From positions 682,001 to 746,000 of the forward strand of contig JAFEVB010000023.1 in assembly GCA_032629725.1 (NCBI GenBank): 64,000 nucleotides of DNA. Direction: 5' to 3'. Position numbers and translations under genes: made by a program. Source of the DNA: Gremmenia infestans. Lineage: Eukaryota > Ascomycota > Leotiomycetes > Helotiales > Hamatocanthoscyphaceae. The notes under the pieces are model-generated. The model saw nothing but the letters and a program-made list of their open reading frames with translations, had not been told where the DNA came from and did no database searches. This document shows, one piece after another, positions 10,808 through 20,629 of the stretch; position 1 is the stretch's first letter, and each line of letters starts with the position of its first letter.

Positions 10808-11896
10808 TTATGGATTGTAGGGATTGTGAGGCGGAGGTTGGTAAGGGTTGTGGGGCGGTTGGTAGTATAGCTGTTGTGGCGGAAAATAGTTGTTCATATT
10901 GGCGCTTTGATTGTATGGATCATAACTGTACGGATTTGGTGGTGGCGGATATTGCCAGCTGCCAGGAGTCTGCTGTGAAACTAGCTGAGGCTTCGGAGGT
11001 GGAGTTGGAAGCTCAGTAGGCTCGGCGAACCTCACCTGAGGTTGAGCAGTCGCCGCTGGAGCTGGCAGCTCGGTGAGCTCAATGAAATTTAAAGGTAATT
11101 GACGAGTCGCTACTGGAAGCTCTGTTGGCTGGGCGGAATTCGCCCGGGAATGCGATTGAGGCGTAGAGTTTATCTGAAATTCAGCTTTTGGTAGAGATTG
11201 AGTTGGATTTCTAGACGGAGAAACCAGAGGAACTGCTTCAGGTCCATCTGCCTCTTTGGGGACAGTCATTTTGTTGGCATTAAACTTGGTGGCGGTAACC
11301 AGCGGAATGCTTTCAACGCTTGAAGCCGTTTTGTAATTGCAGGGACTCCCACGGTTGCGGCAACAGCAACAATATACCATCACGCTGATGACGATAAGTA
11401 TTATTCCGCCTGAACCTCCGATAATTGCACCAATGGGAACACCGGAAACCTGTCCACCTGCGCCATTGCCCAAATCCAACCCCGTGTTGTTTTGACCTCC
11501 GGCGCTGGCTGTAGCGTTGGCATAGCCATTTGCTGTCTGATTGGGTTGCATAAATGGAGGCGTGGCGGTTGTACTGGTGAAAACCGAGGTTGGCGAGGAT
11601 GTGACACCGATGTCTGTTGAAGAAGATCCATCGGTAATCGATTGCGAGGCCGTTCTTGGAGGAGCACCCAATACGATACTCTCGCTGGGAGCAGCATGGT
11701 GGGGATTTTCTGAAGTTGTTGTGGAAGAAGCAATGAGGTCTTCCACAGTATATGTGAAGGTCTCGAGTGGAGTACCAGAACCATCTCCTGCGACTGTTAT
11801 GAGGGTTAGAAAGGTGCTGAATTGATCATCTTGAGGGAAAGCAAATGCGAAGGCGAGTAGGAAAGCTGCCAGAATATCGAAGGACCGGGGTCTCAT
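10808..11896 (-). CDS. Single-pass surface membrane protein with Pro-rich tail
   Basis: The open frame extends upstream to 12142, but I start at 11896 because MRPRSFDILAAFLLAFAFAFPQ is a good signal peptide and the upstream residues are not. The product is 362 aa. The ectodomain is Ser/Thr-rich with NxS/T sites. The membrane helix is near residues 150-175 (IGAIIGGSGGIILIVISVMV), followed by CCCCRNRG. The cytosolic tail of about 180 residues repeats a TELP motif (PTELPVATR, LTELPAP, PTELPTP) and ends in a Pro/Tyr-rich block with PHNPY repeats. Such tails often bind SH3 or WW domains. A surface sensor or adaptor role is a guess. Confidence 0.75.
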   Translation of the reverse strand: MRPRSFDILAAFLLAFAFAFPQDDQFSTFLTLITVAGDGSGTPLETFTYTVEDLIASSTTTSENPHHAAPSESIVLGAPPRTASQSITDGSSSTDIGVTSSPTSVFTSTTATPPFMQPNQTANGYANATASAGGQNNTGLDLGNGAGGQVSGVPIGAIIGGSGGIILIVISVMVYCCCCRNRGSPCNYKTASSVESIPLVTATKFNANKMTVPKEADGPEAVPLVSPSRNPTQSLPKAEFQINSTPQSHSRANSAQPTELPVATRQLPLNFIELTELPAPAATAQPQVRFAEPTELPTPPPKPQLVSQQTPGSWQYPPPPNPYSYDPYNQSANMNNYFPPQQLYYQPPHNPYQPPPHNPYNP

Positions 11897-12238
11897 TTTG
11901 GCGGACTTTGACTGAAATTTCGAAAGTATGTTGTAGAAAATGAACAGACTGTTGATGCATGTGGTCTTGAAAATAGTAAACGAGGTTGAAGTTTTATAGA
12001 CAAGCGACGCGTTTGATATACGGCTGCGATGGACCGCATTCAAGCGGTCTCGCTTCTTGGGTGTATTCACTTTGCGAAAGTCAATACACCATGGACTTAA
12101 AATGCAGTACTTTGAAATTTTATAGTGGAGGGAAGTTTTCATATGTATATATATACTGTAAGGCTAATGGTCCATAGCTGTCCAAACACTTCATGTGAAC
12201 TCTGCGCAATGTCTCCAGGACTTGTTGCATTTGGCCGC
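11897..12238. other. Short intergenic region
   Basis: About 340 bp containing the promoter of the 10808-11896 gene and the 3' region of the next one. Nothing else found. Confidence 0.45.
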
Positions 12239-12625
12239 TCATAACGGAGCTCCAAAGAAAAGTCCTGCTGTCATGAAATTCACCCACCAGTTATTTTCAG
12301 GGCCTTCGTACTTGTTTGCCTCGTGCTCAGTCCATTCATCATCTGGCGTTGATGTACTCGATAAGTCTCTGTCTTGACTTACAGGCTCCCTGTTCTTGAA
12401 GGCTAATATTTGCTGCTTTCGAAACTCGTGATAGCTATTTGAAGTTCTAGTGCTTTTGATGATGTTCTCTGAAGGGTTTGGGGCGGTGGGCTGAACTGCA
12501 GGATCGTGTTGCTGGCTGGGAAGTCTTGGTGCGAGGTGGCTACGATGGCGGCCAGGTGGGAAGTGTGCAGAGCCCAAAGTATAGAACAAGCCAAGAGAGA
12601 ACGATATCAGCATATGGAACTTCAT
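12239..12625 (-). CDS. Small secreted protein, hypothetical
   Basis: A single exon of 128 aa. The start MKFHMLISFSLGLFYTLGSA is a signal peptide. The mature part is His/Pro/Ser-rich, basic in its first half and acidic towards the end (DDEWTEHEANKYEG), and finishes in a hydrophobic WWVNFMTAGLFFGAPL. There are no cysteines in the mature chain. I recognise no family. The C-terminal hydrophobic stretch is too short and aromatic for a confident membrane or GPI signal. Confidence 0.6.
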   Translation of the reverse strand: MKFHMLISFSLGLFYTLGSAHFPPGRHRSHLAPRLPSQQHDPAVQPTAPNPSENIIKSTRTSNSYHEFRKQQILAFKNREPVSQDRDLSSTSTPDDEWTEHEANKYEGPENNWWVNFMTAGLFFGAPL

Positions 12626-13898
12626 AGCGCGGGCGGAGTATTGATATCAAAACAGCCTCAATTTCGATCTTGCAAAGTTGGAAGTCTTGATGGTGGAGTA
12701 GCGGAGAAGTGAGACTTACTTGCTAGGGCTCTTGTTTTTGAGGAGCATTTCAAAAAAGCTGAGTTCTCCTGACTGGGAACATATAACAAAACATGGATCA
12801 TGAATAGTAGTAAGACCTCATTGTGAATCCGCTAGGGAATGACAACCAATTGCTTGTGTGTCGGTGCTCTACCATGACTAGGAAGATCAACTAGGCGATC
12901 GAGCCACCATCAACTAAATAACCAGGTCATGCGATAAGTGACCCATTATTACTGAATAGCAAAGCAAGCAAATTTAGAACCTCGTGTTTGTACTTTTTTT
13001 TGAAATCATAATTCCCCAATTCCCCCCCCCCTCCCCCGGGGTGTTTTACACCACTGCTGTAACGTTAGTGTATCAATTATAAACCTAAGTACTCAGCGAT
13101 ACGTTTCAAACCTTTGTTTTTTTTAATTTACAAATAGGATAATACTTATGGAGCAATAGAGTCCATCCTCATCTACCTCTCGGCAGCTTCCTTCGCGCAG
13201 CAAGCCTTGGGATGGACAAATGACTACATGTTTGCTTGCACAAAACACTGTGCATCCCTTAATTCTAAGGAGTCCCCAAATTCTGTCTGCATTCACGACA
13301 GCTCATCACCGATGACTCCGAGCTCAGCTCCATATTGCTAACAGGCAAAGCAAGCCCGGCGTGCCCTGGATTTAGCTGTAACCCTTTCCTAAAGTTGTTG
13401 AAAGGGGGGTTGTAAATGAAATAGCGGAGAGGGTAATAGAGGCAAGTGCCGTGCTGGAAACACCACGAGGTAGAAGACCTTAATCCACATGGAAGTCGAT
13501 GGCTTCCGACCATATACGCTTTCTCCCACTACGCAGGCACTATCAACCCTAAGGCTCTTTACCGTGGTCCCTTATGCTACACACACAAAGCGGCAGTTAC
13601 CTTAGTCTCATCGACATTTAATATCCTACGCTACCTGGCACATTATAAATTGTGGTAAATTGTGTACCACTTTCTTTTCTGCCCACCGGGGGCTTCTTCT
13701 TGTTATGGATTCTAGAGACCGCCATAAAACACTGTAGGAATTGAGTCTGGATGATCTTCGGGGATATTTGGCATCCAAGGCTTATCGCTCAACAATGTGA
13801 GGATCTTGATTGGGATTTCGAGACCCGAGTAAGCATGGGTGAACGTTCTGGTCCACAACTTGATATATTGCGTTGTAGAACCTAATTTGCTGAACCTT
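12626..13898. other. Intergenic with poly-C tract and decayed MITE-like copy
   Basis: A C-rich run sits near 13022-13040. From about 13535 to 13740 the sequence resembles the terminal-repeat element at 23430-23625: shared blocks are AAAGCGGCA, CTACCTGGCACATTATAAATT and CATAAAACACTGTAGGA. Short open frames here overlap the repeat and are not supported as genes. Confidence 0.5.
13535..13740. repeat. Degenerate MITE-like element
   Basis: Blocks align in order with the better copy at 23430-23625, including AAAGCGGCA, the CTGGCACATTATAAATT core and the right end ending AAAACACTGTAGGAATT. The left terminal repeat is strongly diverged. No target duplication can be defined. Confidence 0.5.
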
Positions 13899-14546
13899 TC
13901 AGACGGAAAAGCCATGCTCCATCCACATATTATCATCCCTCTTGGCATTCTCCTGCCGCAGATGATCTCTAGCCTCCATAAGTGCCTTCCCCAACCTATT
14001 CTCCCCCCAATGCTGCCGAAACGACATAGCATGCTTAGCCGTATATCCAATACCCCATATCCTATCCCTGGATGCTGCCTCCACCAGCAACCGATCACCA
14101 GTAGCAAGCAGCTTGCCCTTTAAGTTTTGGTTCTGTCCGAATTTGGCAATGGTTCCAGCCACAACCACCACACTCTTAATCTCGTCCCAGCTCGCGTCTG
14201 TGAAACCTGTCGTCAACTTGCCTAGGCATTTCTGCTCCTTCGGGGATGTAGTTGCGAGGACTCGTCTTTGAGTCTCTTTGTCGTGGAAGCGGCCGGCTTT
14301 GCAGTACATCATAAATTGTTCGGCGCAGGTGAAGGTGATGCTACCTTCGGCGTCACCATCGTCTATGGCGTGCCCGATTAGGGAGGACATCTGAGTCTTG
14401 CTAATGGTGAAAGTGGAGGGGAACCACTGGCAGAACTCGCCATGTGTGGTATCTGGCATGTAGAAGAAGAGAGGTTCGTCGCTTTTAGTTGGACTCCCAT
14501 GCTGACTTATATGCAGGCTTGCAGAGCTTTTCCTTTGTCGCTTCAT
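13899..14546 (-). CDS. NADAR-domain (YbiA-like) protein
   Basis: A single exon of 215 aa. From about residue 30 the chain follows the NADAR/YbiA fold (formerly DUF1768): PLFFYMPD, then CQWFPSTFTI, ITFTCAEQFMMYCKAGRF, a Lys/Gly-rich segment, WDEIKSVVVVAGTIAKFGQN, LKGKLLATGDRLLVEAASRDRIWGIG and SFRQHWGENRLGKALMEAR. Members handle NAD- or ADP-ribose-linked metabolites; bacterial YbiA removes reactive riboflavin precursors, and other members act on ADP-ribosylated guanosine. The conserved WGENRLG and AEQ motifs are intact, so the protein is probably active. Substrate in this fungus is unknown. Confidence 0.88.
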   Translation of the reverse strand: MKRQRKSSASLHISQHGSPTKSDEPLFFYMPDTTHGEFCQWFPSTFTISKTQMSSLIGHAIDDGDAEGSITFTCAEQFMMYCKAGRFHDKETQRRVLATTSPKEQKCLGKLTTGFTDASWDEIKSVVVVAGTIAKFGQNQNLKGKLLATGDRLLVEAASRDRIWGIGYTAKHAMSFRQHWGENRLGKALMEARDHLRQENAKRDDNMWMEHGFSV

Positions 14547-15749
14547 TGTGCCTTGTCAGGTAATGATCTCCGTGATCTGTTACATATTGTTCATTTATAG
14601 AACGAAATTGTGGAAGGTCGGAAATGTGTGGGAAATAAAGCGAATATCTTTTAATTACCTGACTTGTGAGTCATAATTTATGACGCAATTTGAAAGCTTA
14701 ATTAAGACCAGCGCTTTCAATGGTCAGTGAACTAAACCACCAAGTTAAAGACTAAATTAGGCAGATTTCTTAACCTAGTTCGGGAACCAGTAGGTTTATG
14801 CTAGCGCTGAACCAATAAAGAAACACGGTTGACCAAAAATTTGTCCCACTATTTAGACTACTTAGAGGAGTGAAAATAGATTAGGTATTGCCACGATGAC
14901 TCTAAGTAAGATCACTCCCATTGTCAGAAAGAGGCTTAAGGCATAATAAATACTATGACGAGATAAAAGTAAGATAAAGAAGAAATAAGAAGTAAAATCA
15001 GAAAGGATTTAGGTTAGAAAATGAGGATTACAATAGCGGCCTTCGGGGGGCCACCAGGGAGTAATATCCAATAAAATGGGCGCTAGCCAGTTAGCCACTT
15101 AGGTACCTAGGCATATATAAATGCTTAGTAAGCACAGGTTGATGGGATTTTTCTATGCGTTGATGGAAGTCGCATCTTCCTAGCAAATGGACAATAGATG
15201 CTTGCTTGTTTTAGCAACAGTCGGGTTGGCCCTACTTGTTGGGCCTGCCGAATTAGAGGCCTACAGTAAGTAATTGGTTGGCCGGCACCAGCCGGCTGTG
15301 GAACTTCCCCTCCAGACCTCGATGAGGATCCAGACTTCCTTGTAGTCAGCTTAGCGCCAAGAATTATAGATTTTATCCTTCTGTGGTTATTTTCACCTTA
15401 TCTAGATGTCAGGACCCCTCGATTTATGGCAATTGAGATGAACATAAATATAGGTGTTATAATAAATGCAATAATAAGACTCTAGGAACGATATTTAGAG
15501 CGAGAATAGGCCCCAGGCAAGAAATGAGATGCGAGTCCTAGTAGTGCTTTGATAATTTATAGTGCACCCCGTATTATATAATAGCACCTACACCTAAAGG
15601 CTTGAGATTTTAAAGGGCTGTGTGCACTGTGATACTTGCCTTAATTTGTATCATGGATGGGTATTGGAAAACTTTTATCTATTTCGCCCTGTGTTCTAGG
15701 GCCTCGACTCCATTACAGCTCCACGTTTCTTTGTCAGCCTCCTATAATC
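14547..15749. other. Intergenic, nothing coding found
   Basis: About 1.2 kb, AT-rich, with a GC-rich patch near 15040-15060 and an imperfect GCCGGC palindrome near 15280. No open frame of interest. Confidence 0.5.
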
Positions 15750-17550
15750 CTATTCCTTGTAAAATTCACCAGTCCTCACTAATGCATCATCTAATACTTT
15801 TGCGCTTGCCGCCGAATCCCTTGGAATTAACTTGACCTTGAAATCCTTTGGAATTGCAACAAGGGCTGTCTTGAATTGATTGTATTCAACATAGTCGGTG
15901 TTAGGAGGTTCAGTCTCACTAGCCACGATCTTGTATGTGGAAATGATACGAATCAAGGCCGCGTATAGCAATCGCTGTGCAATGATCTGCCCGGAGCACG
16001 CGCGTGCACCGGCACCAAAGCTCAGGTGGTTGAGTCCAGCCGACGGCTTCTCGATGAATGGCTTGCCGATGGTGATAGGTTCGAGCCAACGCTCGGGGTC
16101 AAATTTAGATGCATCTCGTCCGTAGTGGGTGACATCTGTAAATGGTTAGCATAGTAGAATGGTGATATCAGACTTGAGCTTACCGTGGTTCCCAGCCTGA
16201 GCATTGATTAAGACCATAGTCTTTGCTGGAATAATGGCTCCGTTCCAGTTCACTTCGGTGACAGTCTTGCGAGGCAGACTCATGGAAGAAACTGTATAAT
16301 ATCTGCCTGCTTCTTTGATGATGGCATTCAGGTATGGGACTTTCTCTTCTTGAAAACTGTTCAACCATACTTCCTTGAGGTCGGGATGCACGCGCTTAAT
16401 ATCCTCATACGCGCGTTCTTGCCAAAGTTGACCTTCGGGTGTTGATAAGGAACCGATGCAAGAAGTCAATGTACCAGGAATGGTCTCAAAGCCACCAGAG
16501 ACCAGTGAGAGACAGATGGAGCTAACTTCAACCCCAGTCAACTTTGTTTCTTCATCTTTGAGAATGGCAGCTGAGATGCATGGTTTGTCGGTCCCTTTTT
16601 CGATCATCGCTCTGACCTTGTCCAGAAGATCCTTGAGGTACACATCGCGTCTATCTCTCAGACTCTTGGAGCGAGCAGTTTTCTCGTTGGGAAGGTATCT
16701 TAGCATTGGGATGTAATCTTGGTAGTTCTCGGAAGCGCTGCGTAAAAGACTGATAGCGGAACCGACGTGTAAGATTTCGCGAAGCATGGCATCATAAACA
16801 TCATCCATACGAATCCCATAACATAGAGTAAGCGTGGTGTTAAGAGCGTAGCGCTGAATATAGGGTCGGATACTGATCTCAACAGCACCGTTCTTGCTGT
16901 CTCTATGAAGATCTCGTACAATGCAGTAACTCTCAAGATCAAACATGGGATAGTAGTTTCTGGTAGCTGGTCGCCCAAGTGCAACCCCAGTGGCCTTTCG
17001 CTTGTTCTTACAGCTTTCATCCCAAGGTGATGATCCAATGGTGAAACCTTGGGTTGATGAAATGACTCCATGGAAGGTGTACAGTTTTGGACGATCAATG
17101 AGAGCGGACTGATGCCCTACGAGCATTTTCTTACTGTCTTCAAAAGAGTTTACCACGACTGCTCGGGTGTTGCCTAACTTTATTTGGAAGACAGAATGGC
17201 CGTATCTGCGGTTGTTAGACAAAGTGACAATTCGTTCGCATAAGACTCACTGTTTCCACCAGCCTTCGCAGGTAGTGGCATGATCTTCACCAAGTTTTAA
17301 AAGATGACCAAAAATAGGGACAGCTCCGGGTATCTCAGGAATGCCTTTGATATATGGGATATCTGTGGCTGTCGAAAGCTATGAAGTGTTAGAAATGAAT
17401 GCACCTGTGAATATTCAATACTTGATATACCTTATATCCAAGATACAATGCGGTTCCAACACACATCAGAATAATGTATTCAACTGGTAAGCCGGCAAAC
17501 AGGGTTTGCAGCCTTTGTAGAGGCATGTCTGCGGCAACTTTGGAATCCAT
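15750..17550 (-). CDS. Cytochrome P450, CYP504-like (phenylacetate hydroxylase type)
   Basis: Four exons: 17431-17550, 17251-17378, 16184-17205 and 15750-16135; introns are 45-52 bp; 551 aa. An N-terminal membrane anchor (EYIILMCVGTALYLGY) is followed by the proline hinge IPEIPGAVPIFGHLLKLG. SSTQGFTIGSSPWDESCK, RPATRNYYPMFDLESYC and GGFETIPGT (I-helix) follow. The K-helix is EAGR (ExxR) and the heme loop FGAGARACSG places the Cys near residue 470. The SPWDESCK and NYYPMFDLESY blocks are characteristic of the fungal CYP504 clade, which hydroxylates phenylacetate or 3-hydroxyphenylacetate on the way to homogentisate. It is microsomal. A Zn2Cys6 gene diverges 471 bp away and may regulate it. Exact substrate is inferred from family resemblance. 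Confidence 0.88.
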
Positions 17551-18021
17551 CACGGGCAATGAAGAGTAGATTATTTGACCACGACAAAGGGGATGAAAAG
17601 TCTCTATATATTATAAAAAATGGACTGTGACGGAGTAGCCGCCATATGTCGGCAGTGAGTAGAAAGTAATAATTCTGTGGGTCTATATATTTTTCTTTTG
17701 CCGGCCGTGAAAAGGGTTGGTGATGGAAAAGGAAAGGTTGTACCTTATCGCTTCGCTAGAATACTCTACTTAAATAGGCTTGGTGGCGGCCTGTCCGACA
17801 CGCCCTTATTGGACGATACCTGTATCAGCACTTTTGGATTCATCTACACGTGATTGCTCCACCACTTTTCAACGACAATGACTTTCTCCGTGATTAGATT
17901 ACTCCAACCTTGCACATTCGCCGATTACAGCTTAGATGACTCTTTCATTACGCATATAAACGTATCACTTGTAGAAAAACATCACATGATGAATTAGTAT
18001 CCTCGAGATGCCGAAGCAACT
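17551..18021. promoter_or_regulatory. Divergent promoter region between P450 and Zn2Cys6 regulator
   Basis: 471 bp separating the two start codons, with A/T-rich TATA-like stretches near 17600 and 17690 on the P450 side. A shared region of this kind is where a pathway-specific regulator could act on both genes. No defined operator was recognised. Confidence 0.45.
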
Positions 18022-20629
18022 ATGATGGACACTTCAACATTCACATCCACGGGACTAGCGAATCAGTCTTGCCGAAGATGCCATGGACGCAAGAAAAAGT
18101 GCAATAGGAATCTTCCTAAATGCAAAGCTTGTGTGCAAGCCAATGTGGAGTGTAGCTTTGAGGAAGCGGGGACAGAAACTGGTATTTTCCAAGTGTCGTT
18201 GGTGGTTCCCAATTCCTGGCTGGGGTCTTGCAATAAGCTTACATGGGTAGATATATACGAGCGCTGGAAAGGAGAGTTCACCAATTGGAAAGTGAACTGA
18301 AACTCTACCGAACAGGCGAGCGCGCATCGGGAGGGCGGGACTATGCTACTACACAGACATTTGCTACGGACTCTCCGGGCAACATAAGTTTTGGACAAGC
18401 GGGTATGCCCAGCTCAGATGCTACAGACTCTGCATCATCTCCCCAATATCAAAATGATGCTTGGTCGACAGGTTCGCTCCCCGGCAGATACCAACAAGAA
18501 AGCTCTGGGGAAAAAAGCCAACAAAATGAAATTCCAGAGTCATTGGAGTCGGGACTAAAATATCTCTCGTTAGAAGCAACAGCAGATCGATACCTTGGCT
18601 CATCATCCGGGGTTACTTTCGCCCGCTTGACACAGGCAGTTCTTAAGAGACTGAAACCCGACCAGCAGATTTTTACTTTCCAAATGCCGGCTGCGCAAAA
18701 TGATCCATCTACCCCAAACGGGTCGTCGCCTCTCTCTGAGGAGCAGAATAATTCTCATTCAGATGGCCTTACAAAAGATGTTTCAATATCATTAATCCCA
18801 GTGGCTGATATGTCACTACCAGACAAAACACATGCTTATCAATTGGCGGAATATTATTGGTCCCATAGTCATACTCTCTACCCATTCGTTAGGAAAGCGT
18901 TGTTCATGGAATACCTTGAAAAGATGTACGCAAACCCAAATGATCCCGTTTTGCGATCGTCTCACTCTTGGCTTTATACAATGTGGATGATTTTTGCGAT
19001 TGGATCCACCAGCCTTTCGTCAGTGATGATCAGTGACGAAACAGAGTCAATCCAATATTGGAAAGCAGCAATGTTCCATTTTGATGCTACCTTAGAAGCT
19101 GGAGATATGGTACGCAACTTGATCGCCCAATTTGACGGTACACTAACCCAATAGGCTGCATTGAACGGAATTCTCCTTCAAGTATCGTATTCTTGGTTTA
19201 ACCAAGTTGGTCCAAGTAGGTTTGCGACTTTTGTCTTTCGAATGTTGCTAATCATTAGATACTTGGTACCTTGTTGGTATGGCGATACGTCTTGCCCTGG
19301 GAATGGGGCTACATACATATACTTCAAAGACTAGAACTCCTCTACCGCGACATGTGCAAGAATACCGTGCTAGGATATTCTTTTCGTTGTATATGATGGA
19401 TAGGTAAGCAAGCCTAAAGTATAGGCACACCGGATACTGATAATTACATAGGCTCGTTTCAGTTACCTTAGGTCGACCATTCGGTATCCGCGACGAAGAC
19501 ATTGAAATTGAAGTGGGTTAATTCTGAACCTTTGAACTCTCACTAACGTCCCCAGCCCTTCACCGCCGCAGACGACGATTCTATCCTCCCAGATCGAATT
19601 CTCCCGCATACAGGCCTCTCCCTTCCTTCCATGTCTGTGCCCCTTCACATTCTGGCCCTCCGCAAGATTGCCGGAGAGATTTTTCAAGAAATATACTCCA
19701 ACAAGAAGTCATCACCTGCTAGTGACACTGCATCTACTAATACAATCATCCGGAATCTTCACGAGAAGCTCATACTATGGCGGCGAAATATGCCTTTCCC
19801 ACTCCCTGAGTCACAAAATCTCCGCGTTCCGCACCTCAGTACAGCCTGGTATGACCTGAATTATCACAACCACGTGATAATGCTCTATCGTCCCTCGCCA
19901 CTATGTCCCATCATAACTATTGAGAAGGTTGCCATACTAGCTGATGCTTCAGCCATGAGTCTTCGCCATGCTACTACAATGCACCGACAACAACGTTTGG
20001 CTTTCAACTGGCTCAACCTGTTGACAGTCTTCACGACCGCTCTTGCACTCATTTACACAATTACAGCACAACCCGAGCAGATACGTGACTATTTAAAAAG
20101 GTCCAATGCGTTAGAGGATCTGAGGCTTGCGGCTATGCTGTTAGGAACATTTATGCAGAAGTTTCGTAATGCAAAGAAGTATAGGGATATGGTGCTTGGG
20201 GTTCTCATAAAACTTGAAGCTCAGTTGCACGGCCAAGAAACACGGACGAGTTCAACGCCAGCCAATGCCAGTGCCTCACTGTCGCATTCCAACTCGAATC
20301 CAAGCCCAAATATTGACCCTGCGAGTCAACAACATACGCAACTCCAAAAGGTCTCCTCTGAGTTTGATCTTGCTCTCAATTTGTTTCACCAACAGCACAT
20401 CCTTGGCCTGTCCGGCTCGCCACAGGAGATGAGTTTCTCCTCCACAGAAGACATCCTTTCACTCGATGCTCTAGCAGCACAGGATCTGGTCTTTGACTTT
20501 AGTGGTGGGGGTGTCAATGGAGCTACTGGTATGAATGCAGGAGTGATGGATCTGGATGAGGAATTTATGAATTATCTGGATCCAGGGTCTAGAAATAGGG
20601 GGATGGATATGGAGCATGAAGGTCTGTGA
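18022..20629 (+). CDS. Zn(II)2Cys6 transcription factor, Fungal_trans type
   Basis: Exons: 18022-18181, 18238-19109, 19155-19215, 19259-19403, 19452-19512 and 19556-20629; 790 aa. The N-terminal binuclear zinc cluster is CRRCHGRKKKC plus KCKACVQANVEC, spacing C2-C6-C6-C2-C6. A short coiled coil follows (YIRALERRVHQLESELKLY). The middle-homology domain is visible as HAYQLAEYYWSHSHTLYPF, then LVGMAIRLALGMGLH, IFFSLYMMDR and LGRPFGIRDEDIEIE. The first intron's ends are uncertain: donor 18182 with acceptor 18237 keeps frame, but a donor near 18201 with acceptor 18252 also would. It likely controls the divergent P450 gene; that link is positional inference. Confidence 0.87.

Noticed and set aside
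11986..12142. Extended N-terminus of the 10808-11896 protein up to 12142
   Set aside because: The internal Met at 11896 starts a clear signal peptide; the extra residues would destroy secretion.
13265..13658. Short frames on both strands around 13.3-13.6 kb
   Set aside because: They overlap the decayed MITE-like copy and have no domain.
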